From Peptoniphilus harei (GTDB lineage Bacteria; Bacillota; Clostridia; Tissierellales; Peptoniphilaceae), in assembly GCF_900454685.1 (NCBI RefSeq), contig NZ_UATM01000032.1, positions 806,001 through 870,000 of the forward strand: a DNA stretch of 64,000 nt, in the 5' to 3' direction. Numbering within the stretch: position 1 is the first letter of the stretch; every line of letters begins with the position of its first letter. Of this stretch, positions 28,101-37,277 are shown one piece after another. The notes beneath the pieces were generated by a model that saw only the letters and a list, made by a program, of their open reading frames with translations, made no database searches and was not told the origin of the DNA. A program made the position numbers and the translations under genes.

Positions 28101-29111
28101 TTATCCTCTTACTCTTTTGTTTTCCTTGTCGTAGAAGACCCTGTCGCATAGTTTTGCTTGGATGCTTCCTGCTTTTGTTTTTATTTCTACTTCCTTGCCT
28201 TCCACTGCCTTATCTTTTTCTATCATGCAGTAGCCGATGAATTTTTCTACTGTGTAACCGTAAGTGAATTTTGTTACCTTCCCGATTATCTTGCCGTCAA
28301 GTAAGACTTCGTCGCCTGCTTCTACTTGGACGTCTTCTAATAATTCAAAGCCAAAGAGATCACGAGTTACATTTTCTTTTGCCTTTAATAGAGCATCTTT
28401 TCCAATGAAGTCACTGTCCCAAGCTACTGTCCAGCCGTAACCAACTTCAAGTGGGTTTGCTCCTTCAAGGTCACTCATAAGAACGTAGCTTTTTTCGCCA
28501 GGAAGACTGCCAATTATTACATCTGTTGTGATGTTTACGAGGTCAAATTCTTTTCCAGCTTCTTTTATCTTTTCTTCTAATATATCTTTTTTGTCTGACT
28601 GAACGTAAAGTTCGTAGCCAAGTTCTCCAGTGAAGCCTGCCCTTGCCACCATAAGGTCCAAATCGCCAAGAGAGTTGTCTTCAATTGTGAAGAATTTTAA
28701 ATCTGAAATGTCCTTGTCCACAATTTTATTTACAAGGTCCTTGGATTTTGGTCCTTGAATAGCAAACATTGTGAGTTTGTCTGTGATATTTTTGTAGTCT
28801 AGGTCAAAGCCATCCTTAAATTTGTCAAACCATTCAATCATCTTGTCTATATAGAGAGTAGAAATCAAAAATTTATCTGCTTCTAGTCTAAATACAATTA
28901 CGTCATCAATAATTTTTCCTTCTTCATTTAACATTGTTGTGTAAAGAGCGTGAGTGTCTTTCATATTTTTAATGTCATTTACAAACATCTTGTCTAAAAA
29001 TTTTGCTGCATCCTTGCCCTTAACATCTAGGACTTGGTGAGTAAAGTCGTAATAACCAACGCCTGATCTAACAGCTTCGTGTTCTTTTCTTCTTAAAGCA
29101 TCATTTTTCAT
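28101..29111 (-). CDS. GcvT-family aminomethyltransferase / folate-binding protein
   Basis: The protein has 336 residues. GcvT features: the VKGKDAAKFLDKMFVNDI block (about 29-46), the folate-site motif ARAGFTGELGYELYV (about 170-184), NPLEVGYGWTVAWD and a C-terminal barrel ending GYTVEKFIGYCMI. Compared with classical GcvT the N-terminal GAKMVDFAGWEMP segment is missing. No gcvP or gcvH lies nearby, so whether it serves glycine cleavage or another folate-dependent demethylation is open. An AAGTGAT-like SD before the ATG at 29111 sets the start; the upstream in-frame extension is not supported. Confidence 0.75.
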   Translation of the reverse strand: MKNDALRRKEHEAVRSGVGYYDFTHQVLDVKGKDAAKFLDKMFVNDIKNMKDTHALYTTMLNEEGKIIDDVIVFRLEADKFLISTLYIDKMIEWFDKFKDGFDLDYKNITDKLTMFAIQGPKSKDLVNKIVDKDISDLKFFTIEDNSLGDLDLMVARAGFTGELGYELYVQSDKKDILEEKIKEAGKEFDLVNITTDVIIGSLPGEKSYVLMSDLEGANPLEVGYGWTVAWDSDFIGKDALLKAKENVTRDLFGFELLEDVQVEAGDEVLLDGKIIGKVTKFTYGYTVEKFIGYCMIEKDKAVEGKEVEIKTKAGSIQAKLCDRVFYDKENKRVRG

Positions 29112-29330
29112 AAGATCACTTTCCTTTATTACTTTAAAACGACATCCTATATTACTATGATACCCTTCAAATATTTTAAATAACAAAAGCTTTAGAATAA
29201 AGAGATTTTAAAAATTATTTGAAAGTGAAAATTAAATTGGACTTTAGAAATAAAAGCAAGTTGGTAAAAATAAACTCAGTCATTATTTTAAAAATATTTT
29301 TCTTAGAAAGATAATAATAAATTATAAAGT

Positions 29331-29396
29331 CACTTGCCTATAAAAGGTAAGTGTATATACACTTGACTTGTCCAGTCTGCTTCATTGTAATATAAT
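29331..29396 (+). promoter_or_regulatory. Promoter and palindromic operator of the NAD operon
   Basis: TTGTCC (29368-29373), N17 and TATAAT (29391-29396) form the promoter. Just upstream is a perfect 16-bp palindrome AAGTGTATATACACTT (29349-29364). CACTTGCC (29331-29338) repeats its half-site against GGTAAGTG (29346-29353). As niaR closes the operon, NiaR is the likely binder (inference). Confidence 0.55.
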
Positions 29397-29422
29397 TTTA
29401 AGTAAAATTTATTAGGAGATTG

Positions 29423-30346
29423 GTGAAATTGAAAAATTTAGAAAATTTAAGTTTAGAAGAAAAAATTGAAATATTAAAAAAATTAAAGGAAGAGAGAGAT
29501 GCTGTCATACTTGCCCACTACTATGTTGATGAAGAGATCCAAGCCGTGGCTGACTACATAGGAGATTCTTTCTTCTTAGCTCAAAAAGCTACAGAACTCA
29601 AGGAAGAAACCATAGTTATGGCTGGCGTCTACTTCATGGGAGAAAGTGTTAAGATTTTGAATCCAAGCAAGAATGTTTTGATGCCCGACCTTGGAGCAGA
29701 CTGTCCCATGGCCCACATGGTGAGCGTTGAAAAAATTAAGGAGATGAGAGAGGCCTACGATGACCTAGCAGTTGTAACTTACATAAATTCTACTGCTGAG
29801 ATCAAGGCCTACTCAGATATTTGTGTCACATCTTCAAATGCTGCAAAGATTGTAAATAAATTAGAAGAAAAAAATATATTTTTTGTTCCAGATAAAAATC
29901 TTGGGGCTTATATTAAGAAGTCCTTGCCAGATAAAAATGTTATTTTAAATGATGGCTACTGTCCTGTTCACGACGAGATAGACCTTGAGGATGTGAAAGC
30001 TTACAAGGGTAAGGTAAAAATTTTGGCTCATCCAGAATGTAGGAAAGAAGTCTTGGACCTTGCTGACTTCATTGGATCTACAAAGGCAATCATTAATGAA
30101 GCAGGTAAGTATGATGATGTTTTAGTTGTAACTGAAGAAGGAATTTTTACTGAGTTAAAGAAAAAATATCCAGATGTTAAATTTAGGAAGCTTGCCAAGG
30201 GACCAGTTTGTGATGATATGAAAAAATTAACTTTGGATAAGATTATTGAAGTCTTAGAAGAAAATAAAAATCAAGTAGAAGTTCCAAGAGAAATTGGGGA
30301 AAAAGCTTTGAAACCTCTAGAAAAAATGTTGGAGTTAGGTGCATAG
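29423..30346 (+). CDS. nadA: Quinolinate synthase
   Basis: NadA condenses iminoaspartate with dihydroxyacetone phosphate to quinolinate using a 4Fe-4S cluster. Three cluster Cys are visible: LGADCPMA (about 93), DGYCPVH (about 180) and GPVCDDMKK (about 265). The HPECRKEV and TSSNA motifs are also conserved. Start choice is uncertain: AGGAG (29414-29418) is followed by TTG 29420, GTG 29423 and TTG 29429; GTG is chosen by codon preference. It is first of nadA-nadB-nadC-niaR, with a 1-nt gap to nadB. Confidence 0.93.
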   Translation: MKLKNLENLSLEEKIEILKKLKEERDAVILAHYYVDEEIQAVADYIGDSFFLAQKATELKEETIVMAGVYFMGESVKILNPSKNVLMPDLGADCPMAHMVSVEKIKEMREAYDDLAVVTYINSTAEIKAYSDICVTSSNAAKIVNKLEEKNIFFVPDKNLGAYIKKSLPDKNVILNDGYCPVHDEIDLEDVKAYKGKVKILAHPECRKEVLDLADFIGSTKAIINEAGKYDDVLVVTEEGIFTELKKKYPDVKFRKLAKGPVCDDMKKLTLDKIIEVLEENKNQVEVPREIGEKALKPLEKMLELGA

Positions 30347-30347
30347 G

Positions 30348-31610
30348 ATGAAAAAATTTGATGTTTTAATTGTTGGTTCAGGACTTGCTGGAGTCAGCAC
30401 TGCCCTAGAGTTGAGTAAAGATTACAAGATTGGTCTTGTAACAAAGAAAAAGTTAGAAGATTCAAATTCTTATCTTGCCCAAGGAGGGATAAATGTATTA
30501 AGAGATGGTGACGACAGACAAGTTTTTATAGAAGACACTATGAAGGCTGGCCACTACAAGAATAATTTAAAGTCAGTTGAGACCATGGTGGACAAGTCCC
30601 AAGAGGCAATTGAGTTTTTAATGGACCTGGGAGTTGAGTTCACAAAGAAGGATGGAGGACTTGATTATGCAAGAGAGGGTGGTCACTCAGCATCAAGGGG
30701 CCTTCACATTGACGATGAAATAGGCAAGGGAATCTTGGATGTCCTATATAAAAGGCTAAGAGAAAGACCTAACATAGAAATATTTGAAAACACGCCTATA
30801 CTTGACCTTATTGTAAAAGATGGCAAGTGTTATGGGGCAAGGTCTCACGATGAGGTTTTTATTTCAACTAATGTGGCCCTTGCAACTGGTGGCCTTGGTG
30901 GACTCTTTGACAAGTCAACAAATTTTCCTCATATCTCAGGAGACGGACTTGCCATGGCAATAAAAAATGGAGTAAGGCTTAAGGACATTTCTTACATTCA
31001 GTTTCATCCAACATCACTTTATGAAGAAGGAGTTGAAAGGCAACTTTTAATTTCTGAATCAGCAAGGGGCGAAGGGGCATTACTACTAAACCACAAGGAT
31101 GAAAGGTTCACAGATGAAATGAAGCCAAGGGATATTGTTGCGGGAGCCATAAGAGAAGAAATGGAAAAGGAAGGAGTGGACTTTGAGTACTTGTCAATGA
31201 AGCCCCTTGGAGAAGAAAAAATTCCCAAGAGATTTCCAATGATTTTTGATGAGTTGAGGGACAGAGGAATTGATCCAAGATATGAAAATATTCCAATAGT
31301 TCCCTGCCAACACTACACTATGGGAGGAATTCTTTGTGACATAAAGGGAAGGACTAACCTAGAAGGCCTCTTTGTTGTTGGTGAAGCTGGCAATGTTGGT
31401 ATCCATGGCTCCAATAGACTCGCCTGCAATTCACTTCTTGAGTGCGTGGTTTTTGGGAGGATTTTGGCAGATTTCTTAAATAAAAATAAATTTGACAATG
31501 CAGAAATAAATTTCAAAATTGATACAATGGATATTGATGAAGAAGAAATGAAAAAAATTATTTTTGAAAGGATAAGAGAAGATGAGAGAGCTAAAGCCAA
31601 TCTTAATTGA
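30348..31610 (+). CDS. nadB: L-aspartate oxidase, short form
   Basis: A 420-residue FAD enzyme oxidising L-aspartate to iminoaspartate, which NadA uses. FAD-binding GSGLAGVSTALEL at the N-terminus, the SYLAQGGINV loop, the HSASRGLH active-site segment, QFHPTSL and GIHGSNRLACNSLLE are conserved. Typical NadB is about 530 residues; here the C-terminal helical domain after the FAD-binding part is almost absent, with the stop shortly after ILADFL. Such short forms may be normal in this clade. It overlaps nadC by 29 nt. Confidence 0.92.
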   Translation: MKKFDVLIVGSGLAGVSTALELSKDYKIGLVTKKKLEDSNSYLAQGGINVLRDGDDRQVFIEDTMKAGHYKNNLKSVETMVDKSQEAIEFLMDLGVEFTKKDGGLDYAREGGHSASRGLHIDDEIGKGILDVLYKRLRERPNIEIFENTPILDLIVKDGKCYGARSHDEVFISTNVALATGGLGGLFDKSTNFPHISGDGLAMAIKNGVRLKDISYIQFHPTSLYEEGVERQLLISESARGEGALLLNHKDERFTDEMKPRDIVAGAIREEMEKEGVDFEYLSMKPLGEEKIPKRFPMIFDELRDRGIDPRYENIPIVPCQHYTMGGILCDIKGRTNLEGLFVVGEAGNVGIHGSNRLACNSLLECVVFGRILADFLNKNKFDNAEINFKIDTMDIDEEEMKKIIFERIREDERAKANLN

Positions 31611-32427
31611 CAAGTATATACTTGCTGCCCTAAGGGAAGACATGACTAGTGGTGACATAACAACAGATTCAATTTTAAAAGATGAGAAGGCTGAAGTAAA
31701 TTTAATTGCAAAGGACAAGGGAATTCTTGCAGGCCTTGATGTATTTAAGAGGGTATTTGAACTTTTAGACGAAGATGTGACCTTTGAATTTTATTTTTCT
31801 GATGGTGATGAGGTTAATAACAAGGACTTAGTAGGAAAAATAAGGGGAAGAGCCAAGGCAATCCTTGAGGGAGAGAGGACGGCCCTTAATTTCTTGCAAA
31901 GGATGAGCGGGATAGCAACTTACACTAAAAAAATGGTTGACGCCCTAGACAGCGAACATGTAAAAATTCTTGATACAAGAAAGACAACTCCAAATATGAG
32001 GATTTTTGAAAAATATGCAGTGACTCTTGGTGGAGGATATAACCACAGGTACAATTTATCTGATGGAATTATGTTAAAAGACAACCACATAGATGCATCG
32101 GGAGGGATAAGAGAGGCAGTGGAAAAAGTTAAGAGTCTCAATCCCTTTGTAAAGAAAATTGAAGTCGAAGTGGAAAATTTTGACCAAGTGAGGGAGGCCT
32201 TGAAGGCAAAAGCTGATATAATAATGTTAGACAACATGGATATAGAAGAGATAAAAGAAGCCTGCAAGATAATTAATAAGAGAGCCATCATTGAGTGTTC
32301 GGGTAACATTAGTCTTGAAAATATTAATTCTTATAGGGACCTAGATATTGATTATATATCTTCAGGTGCAATTACTTATAGTGCAGGAGTCTTGGACCTA
32401 TCCATGAAAAATTTGAAAATCTATTGA
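31582..32427 (+). CDS. nadC: Nicotinate-nucleotide pyrophosphorylase (quinolinate phosphoribosyltransferase)
   Basis: A 281-residue enzyme converting quinolinate and PRPP to nicotinate mononucleotide. Motifs: REDMTSGDITTD near the N-terminus, LNFLQRMSGIAT, DTRKTTPNMR, GGGYNHRYNLSDGIMLKDNH and the C-terminal barrel end DYISSGAITYSA. The start lies inside nadB (29-nt overlap), which suggests translational coupling. It completes the de novo aspartate-to-NAD branch in this operon. Confidence 0.95.
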   Translation: MRELKPILIDKYILAALREDMTSGDITTDSILKDEKAEVNLIAKDKGILAGLDVFKRVFELLDEDVTFEFYFSDGDEVNNKDLVGKIRGRAKAILEGERTALNFLQRMSGIATYTKKMVDALDSEHVKILDTRKTTPNMRIFEKYAVTLGGGYNHRYNLSDGIMLKDNHIDASGGIREAVEKVKSLNPFVKKIEVEVENFDQVREALKAKADIIMLDNMDIEEIKEACKIINKRAIIECSGNISLENINSYRDLDIDYISSGAITYSAGVLDLSMKNLKIY

Positions 32428-32434
32428 GGGAAAT

Positions 32435-32944
32435 ATGTTGGATCCAAAATCAAGAAGAGAAGACTTGTTAAAAATTTTATACGAAAGTCAAAAGCCCATG
32501 TCGGGAGAAAATCTGGCAAAAAAGTTTGATGTAACAAGACAGGTTATAGTCCAGGACATGGCAATACTCAGGGCCTCTGGCAAGGACATTGTGTCAACTA
32601 ATAGGGGCTACTATCTAAACGAAGCCAGGACCCAAAAAGTTTTCAAGGTCAAGCACAGTGACAAGGACATAAAAAAAGAATTAGAAGCCATTGTTGACAT
32701 GGGAGGACTTGTTAAGGACGTCATTGTCCACCACAAGGTCTATGGTGAAATAAAAAAAGATCTCAATTGTTCATCGAGAAGGGATGTCAAAATATTTTTA
32801 GAAAAGATGGATGAAGAAAAGTCCAAACCCCTTGATGTATTAACTGGTGGAGTTCACTATCACACAGTTGTAGCAGAAAATGAAGAAGTCATGGAAGAGA
32901 TAGAAGTTGTCTTGGGGGAAATGGGATTTTTAATAGAAGACTAG
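32435..32944 (+). CDS. niaR: NiaR-type transcriptional repressor of NAD synthesis
   Basis: A 169-residue protein. N-terminal winged helix (HTH_11 type) at about 8-60, with MSGENLAKKFDVTRQVIVQD as recognition region; C-terminal 3H domain at about 75-165, named for three conserved His, with HHKVYGEI and GGVHYHTV visible. The NiaR/YrxA family binds nicotinic acid as co-repressor and controls nad and niacin uptake genes (family knowledge). Last gene of the operon, 7 nt after nadC; probably autoregulates it through the palindrome at 29349. Confidence 0.9.
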   Translation: MLDPKSRREDLLKILYESQKPMSGENLAKKFDVTRQVIVQDMAILRASGKDIVSTNRGYYLNEARTQKVFKVKHSDKDIKKELEAIVDMGGLVKDVIVHHKVYGEIKKDLNCSSRRDVKIFLEKMDEEKSKPLDVLTGGVHYHTVVAENEEVMEEIEVVLGEMGFLIED

Positions 32945-33011
32945 GGAGTTTATAAAAATATTTTTTATACAAAACTCTTTATAAAGAGATTAAAAATAAA
33001 GAAAATAAAGA

Positions 33012-33045
33012 TGGAGTCAGTTTAAAATTACTGACTCTTTTTTAA
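33012..33045 (+). terminator. Intrinsic terminator of the nad operon
   Basis: GAGTCAGT-TTAAAATT-ACTGACTC is a perfect 8-bp stem, followed by TTTTTTAATTTT. Confidence 0.93.
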
Positions 33046-33111
33046 TTTTAATTAGCTGAGATATCGAGACAAAAATATTTTTATTTATTTATAATTTATC
33101 GGATTAGTGTA

Positions 33112-33140
33112 TTGACACAAACTTATTATTCCTATACAAT
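33112..33140 (+). promoter_or_regulatory. Promoter of the secreted CAO-N protein
   Basis: TTGACA (33112-33117), N17 and TACAAT (33135-33140). Confidence 0.6.
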
Positions 33141-33195
33141 TGACTTAGATGTAAACGTTAACTTTTTGCTTTATTTTAAATTTAAGGAGGTTTTT

Positions 33196-34347
33196 ATGAA
33201 AAAAAGCAAGAGAATTATTTCATTGTTTTTATCTTTACTAGTGCTATTTTCTACAATTAATGTATTCGCAGTAAGACACCCTGTAAAAGATATACCTTTA
33301 AATGGAATAATAGTAAATGATCATATCGTGTATAGTGATGTATATCCTTATATCAAAAATTCTAGGACTTATGTACCTATCAGATTTATTGCTGAAGAAC
33401 TAGGATATGATGTTAAGTGGGATGGTGCCAATAAAAAAGTAATAATGAAAAATGGTAACACAAATGTTGAACTTACTATTGGCTCAAACAAGATGAAAGT
33501 AAATGGTAAAGTTCTTACTTTAGACGCACCTGCTGAAATCAAAGATGATAGAACTTTCGTACCTCTTCGTGCAATCGCCGAATCTTTTGGTGAAAAAGTA
33601 GATTATTCTAAGGATTATAAAGCAGTATATATTGGTGATAATCCTGTATATAACAAAAATTACAAGGTAGTTTATTATTATGAAGGTGCTAATCCAGTAA
33701 TTACTGACTACACAATAAACATTGTTACTTATAAATTAACAATAAACAGTGAAAAGATTTTAGAAGCTGACAGTATGGAGAGCTTATTAACTCTATTATT
33801 TACTGATATTGATAACTATAGAACAAGTGGAAGATCAAAACTTGGTAATATTACAACTTATAAGACAAACAAAACAACTTACACTCAACCAACAGTTCAA
33901 CCAAAGGAAGAAACTGTATATGTTAAAAAAACTGAATCAAATGTTGCCAAAGAAAAACAACTTAAGGATGAACATTATGTTGTTTCTACAGATGATGTCC
34001 TTGTAGGGTCCTGGTATGGTCCTAGTAGTTATGGTGCAGATGGAAACAGTTACCCTATTGATACTTACACATATATTACAAGCTTAGGAAATGGAAGGTA
34101 TAAATTAACTAACAGAACGATATTATCATCAGACAGAAGCTCTGAATTTTTTGATGAACAATATGGATATTATGATAAAGATAAAAATGCTTTAGTAGTA
34201 GAAGAATCTCATAAAACCTATGGATCTACTGGATTTTTTGCTGGTCGAGATTCATATGCGATTGCTGGAATCTATTATTTAGAAAATTCTAATACAAGAT
34301 TGTCTTGGGATAAGCTTGGTGCAAAATATTACCTAGACAAGTATTAA
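33196..34347 (+). CDS. Secreted protein with copper-amine-oxidase N-terminal-like domain
   Basis: A 383-residue exported protein. Signal peptide at residues 1-25 (ends VFA). A stalk/copper_amine_oxidN1 domain at about 30-135 has the twin pattern RTYVPIRFIAEELGYDVKWD and RTFVPLRAIAESFGEKVDY; this domain is a common, non-catalytic cell-surface module in Clostridia. The central 150-260 region is Thr/Lys-rich. The last 110 residues form a Tyr/Gly-rich beta-type domain that I do not recognise. AAGGAGGT fixes the ATG at 33196; the longer upstream frame starts in the promoter. Likely cell-envelope role; ligand unknown. Confidence 0.78.
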   Translation: MKKSKRIISLFLSLLVLFSTINVFAVRHPVKDIPLNGIIVNDHIVYSDVYPYIKNSRTYVPIRFIAEELGYDVKWDGANKKVIMKNGNTNVELTIGSNKMKVNGKVLTLDAPAEIKDDRTFVPLRAIAESFGEKVDYSKDYKAVYIGDNPVYNKNYKVVYYYEGANPVITDYTINIVTYKLTINSEKILEADSMESLLTLLFTDIDNYRTSGRSKLGNITTYKTNKTTYTQPTVQPKEETVYVKKTESNVAKEKQLKDEHYVVSTDDVLVGSWYGPSSYGADGNSYPIDTYTYITSLGNGRYKLTNRTILSSDRSSEFFDEQYGYYDKDKNALVVEESHKTYGSTGFFAGRDSYAIAGIYYLENSNTRLSWDKLGAKYYLDKY

Positions 34348-34389
34348 GATTATTAAAATTATAAAAATTGAAGGCTCAATTTTAAAATT

Positions 34390-34420
34390 AGAGGGACTCG
34401 TTAACTCGAGTCTCTTTTTT
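34390..34420 (+). terminator. Intrinsic terminator
   Basis: AGAGGGACTCG pairs with CGAGTCTCTTT (two G-T), followed by T. Confidence 0.88.
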
Positions 34421-34465
34421 GATTGAATATTTATTAAATTTTTCCTTTCAAAAAAATCAAAATAA

Positions 34466-34519
34466 TTTACATAAAATTTACAAAAGACATCTTGGCAATT
34501 TACAAATCAAAATTATAAT
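34466..34519 (+). promoter_or_regulatory. PhoP-box promoter of the pst-pho operon
   Basis: TTTACA occurs at 34466, 34477 and 34499, phased at 11 and 22 bp. A TATAAT -10 lies at 34514-34519. In Bacillus, PhoP binds TT(A/C/T)ACA repeats with 11-bp spacing just upstream of pst promoters (known). The cognate regulator phoP is in this operon, so an autoregulated low-phosphate response is likely. Confidence 0.72.
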
Positions 34520-34566
34520 GACCATGAAATAAAAAATAAAATTAAGTTTTGAAAGGATGAAAATTA

Positions 34567-35475
34567 ATGAAGTTAAAAAGTTTTGGAAAGATTGCTGTAG
34601 TTCTTGCTCTAGGTGCAAGTCTTGTTGCTTGTGGAGGAAATAAAAAGGAAAATGCCACTGCTAATGCTGGTGGAGCTGCAGGTGCAGAAGGAAAAGATCT
34701 TGGAACAATTAACGTTATATCAAGAGAACAAGGTTCAGGTACAAGATCAGCCTTCACTGAACTAACAGGAGTTCTTGTTAAGGAAGGCGACAAGGAAGTT
34801 GACAAGACTTATGAAGAAGCTGCTGTTCAATCTTCCACTGATGCAGTTCTTACTACTGTACAAAATGATGCAGGTTCAATTGGTTACATTTCTCTTGGAT
34901 CTTTAAACGACGATGTTAAGGCTCTAAAGGTTGAAGGAGTTGAAGCTACTCCAGAAAACATTAAGTCAAACTCTTATAAGCTTTCTAGACCTTTTAACCT
35001 AGCTTACAAAAAAGATGTAGATGAAAAATCAATGGACTTAGTTAAATTTATCATGTCTGACGAAGGACAAAAAATTTGTGAAGAAGAAGGTTACGTTGGA
35101 GACGCTAAGGGCGAAACTTATGAACCAATTGATAGCGATGCAAAATTAACTGTTGCAGGTTCAACTTCTGTTACTCCTCTTATGGAAAAACTTGTTGAAG
35201 CTTACAAGGCAAAGAACCCTAATGTTGTGATTGATATCCAATCTAATGGTTCATCAGCTGGTATGACTGCTGCAATGGAAGGAACTGCACAAATTGGTAT
35301 GGCATCAAGAGAACTTAAGGACGAAGAAAAGAATGCTCTTGATTTCACAGTTATTGCAAGAGATGGTATCGCAGTTATTGTAAATAAAGAAAATGCTTGT
35401 GAAGATGTGACTATGGATGATTTACAAAAAATCTTTACTGGAGAATTAACTGAGTGGTCAGGACTTGCAAAATAA
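34567..35475 (+). CDS. pstS: Phosphate ABC transporter substrate-binding lipoprotein, circularly permuted PstS
   Basis: A 302-residue lipoprotein: signal ending LVACGG (lipobox Cys 21). The order of the two halves is inverted relative to classical PstS. Residues of about 38-175 carry the normally C-terminal half (ISREQGSGTRSAF, GSIGYISLGSLNDDVKAL, SDEGQKICEEEGYV). Residues of about 190-302 carry the normally N-terminal half (LTVAGSTSVTPLMEKL, SSAGMTAAMEGTAQIGMASR, RDGIAVIVNKEN, IFTGELTEW). Both phosphate-binding loops (GSTSVTP and GSGTRSAF) are intact, so binding should be preserved. I recall similarly permuted proteins in other Clostridia. First gene of pstSCAB-phoU-phoPR. Confidence 0.9.
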   Translation: MKLKSFGKIAVVLALGASLVACGGNKKENATANAGGAAGAEGKDLGTINVISREQGSGTRSAFTELTGVLVKEGDKEVDKTYEEAAVQSSTDAVLTTVQNDAGSIGYISLGSLNDDVKALKVEGVEATPENIKSNSYKLSRPFNLAYKKDVDEKSMDLVKFIMSDEGQKICEEEGYVGDAKGETYEPIDSDAKLTVAGSTSVTPLMEKLVEAYKAKNPNVVIDIQSNGSSAGMTAAMEGTAQIGMASRELKDEEKNALDFTVIARDGIAVIVNKENACEDVTMDDLQKIFTGELTEWSGLAK

Positions 35476-35494
35476 AAAATGCAAAGGAAATAAA

Positions 35495-36403
35495 ATGGAA
35501 AATATTAATATAAAGGCCCCTCGAGATGACAAGAGGACCAGGACATTTTCGTGGGAAGAAGTATCTAAGTACTTCTTCCTACTTTGTTCTGTACTTTCAA
35601 TTTTCTTCTTACTCCTAATTTGTACCTTTATCTTCAAAGATTCAATAGAATTTTTTGGTAAAGTTGGAGTGAAGGATTTTATATTTAACGACTCTTGGGC
35701 ACCTATGAATCAACCGCCAACTTATGGAATCTTATCCATGATTCTTGGCTCAATAATTATTACAGCCCTATCTTGTTTGGGAGCAGTGCCAGTTGCCATT
35801 ATGGTGGCAGCCTACTTGGCCTTTGATTGTCCCAAAAAATTTTACAAAATTTTAAAACCAGGACTTAATTTAATGACAGGGATTCCATCAATAGTTTATG
35901 GTTTCTTTGCCCTAACAATTATTGTTCCTATTAACAAGTCTATCTTTGGTGGAAATGGGATGAATATTTTAAGTGCATCAATCTTGCTTTTAATAATGAT
36001 CCTACCAACAATAATTTCTATGGCAGAAGCTTCACTTAGAACTGTGCCAAAGTCTTATTACTCAGGCTCACTTTCTCTTGGGGCATCTCACGATGAAACT
36101 ATAACAAGAGTTATGATACCTGCTGCAAGATCAGGAATTTTTGCAGGAATTATACTTGGAATTGGTCGTGCCATTGGTGAAACTATGGCAGTAATCCTTG
36201 TTGCTGGTAACCAAACAAGACTTACACTTAACCCTCTCAAGGGAATTAGAACTATGACTACAAATATTGTATTGGAAATGGCTTACGCTGCTGGCGACCA
36301 CAGGCAAGCCCTAATAGCAACAGCAGGAGTCCTATTTATTTTTATCTTAATAATAAATACAAGTTTCTTCATAGTTAAGAACAGGAGGGAAAAAAATGAC
36401 TAA
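35495..36403 (+). CDS. pstC: Phosphate ABC transporter permease PstC
   Basis: A 302-residue integral membrane subunit with six predicted helices (first about 30-55). The PstC family segment DSWAPMNQPPTYGIL and the EAA-type loop SLSLGASHDETITRVMIPAA are present. It forms the phosphate channel with PstA. AAAGGA before the ATG at 35495 sets the start. It overlaps pstA by 8 nt. Confidence 0.95.
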   Translation: MENINIKAPRDDKRTRTFSWEEVSKYFFLLCSVLSIFFLLLICTFIFKDSIEFFGKVGVKDFIFNDSWAPMNQPPTYGILSMILGSIIITALSCLGAVPVAIMVAAYLAFDCPKKFYKILKPGLNLMTGIPSIVYGFFALTIIVPINKSIFGGNGMNILSASILLLIMILPTIISMAEASLRTVPKSYYSGSLSLGASHDETITRVMIPAARSGIFAGIILGIGRAIGETMAVILVAGNQTRLTLNPLKGIRTMTTNIVLEMAYAAGDHRQALIATAGVLFIFILIINTSFFIVKNRREKND

Positions 36404-37277
36404 AATAATTGCCCTAGGTCTCTTGGCCCTATTTATAATTTCAATTCTTGGACTTCACTTTGTTGGCAAGATGTCCTTTTATAAAATAACAACGAGACTA
36501 TTTTCAGCTATGACTCTTGGAGTCCTAGTCTTTATAGTTATATTTGTTGTAGTAAAGGGAGCCCTATCCTTTAGACCGAGTATGTTGTCTCTTAACTATT
36601 CAACAGAAAATCTATCCATGGGTCCTGCCATTGTAACAACACTTTTAACAGTTGTCCTTTCAATTTTACTGGCATCACCTATTGGAATTTTTACTGCAAT
36701 ATTTTTAGTTGAGTACACAAGGGTGGAAAACAAACTAGTAAAGGCAATAAGACTTGCAACAGAAACTCTTGCAGGTATTCCTTCCATTGTATACGGACTC
36801 TTTGGAATGTTATTCTTTGGACTAAAATTAAAAATGGGATTTTCAGTAATTTCTGGTGTTCTAACAGTTTCTATAATGATCTTGCCAATTATTATCAGGT
36901 CAACTGAAGAAGCTTTAAAGTCAGTTCACCCATCAGTGAGACAAGGTTCCCTTGCCCTTGGTGCAGGTAAGCTTAGGACAATCTTTAAGGTTGTACTTCC
37001 TATAGCAATCCCAGGGATTTTATCAGGCATAATTTTATCTGTTGGCCGTGTAGTTGGAGAAACTGCTGCCCTTATGTACACACTGGGAACAGCAACATCT
37101 CTTCCAACATCTATTAGATCATCATCAAGGACTCTTGCTCTTCACATGTACGTTCTTTCATCAGAAGGAAAGCACGTTGGAGAAGCCTATGCAACTGGCA
37201 TGGTCCTCTTGATTTTAGTTTTAATAATAAACTGGTCTTCTACAAAACTTGCAAACAAACTTAGTGAGGTTGAATAA
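36396..37277 (+). CDS. pstA: Phosphate ABC transporter permease PstA
   Basis: A 293-residue second permease with six membrane segments. The EAA loop [20 protein letters not shown] and [15 protein letters not shown], typical of PstA, are present. Overlaps pstC by 8 nt and pstB by one base (TAATG), indicating translational coupling. Confidence 0.95.
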   Translation: MTKIIALGLLALFIISILGLHFVGKMSFYKITTRLFSAMTLGVLVFIVIFVVVKGALSFRPSMLSLNYSTENLSMGPAIVTTLLTVVLSILLASPIGIFTAIFLVEYTRVENKLVKAIRLATETLAGIPSIVYGLFGMLFFGLKLKMGFSVISGVLTVSIMILPIIIRSTEEALKSVHPSVRQGSLALGAGKLRTIFKVVLPIAIPGILSGIILSVGRVVGETAALMYTLGTATSLPTSIRSSSRTLALHMYVLSSEGKHVGEAYATGMVLLILVLIINWSSTKLANKLSEVE

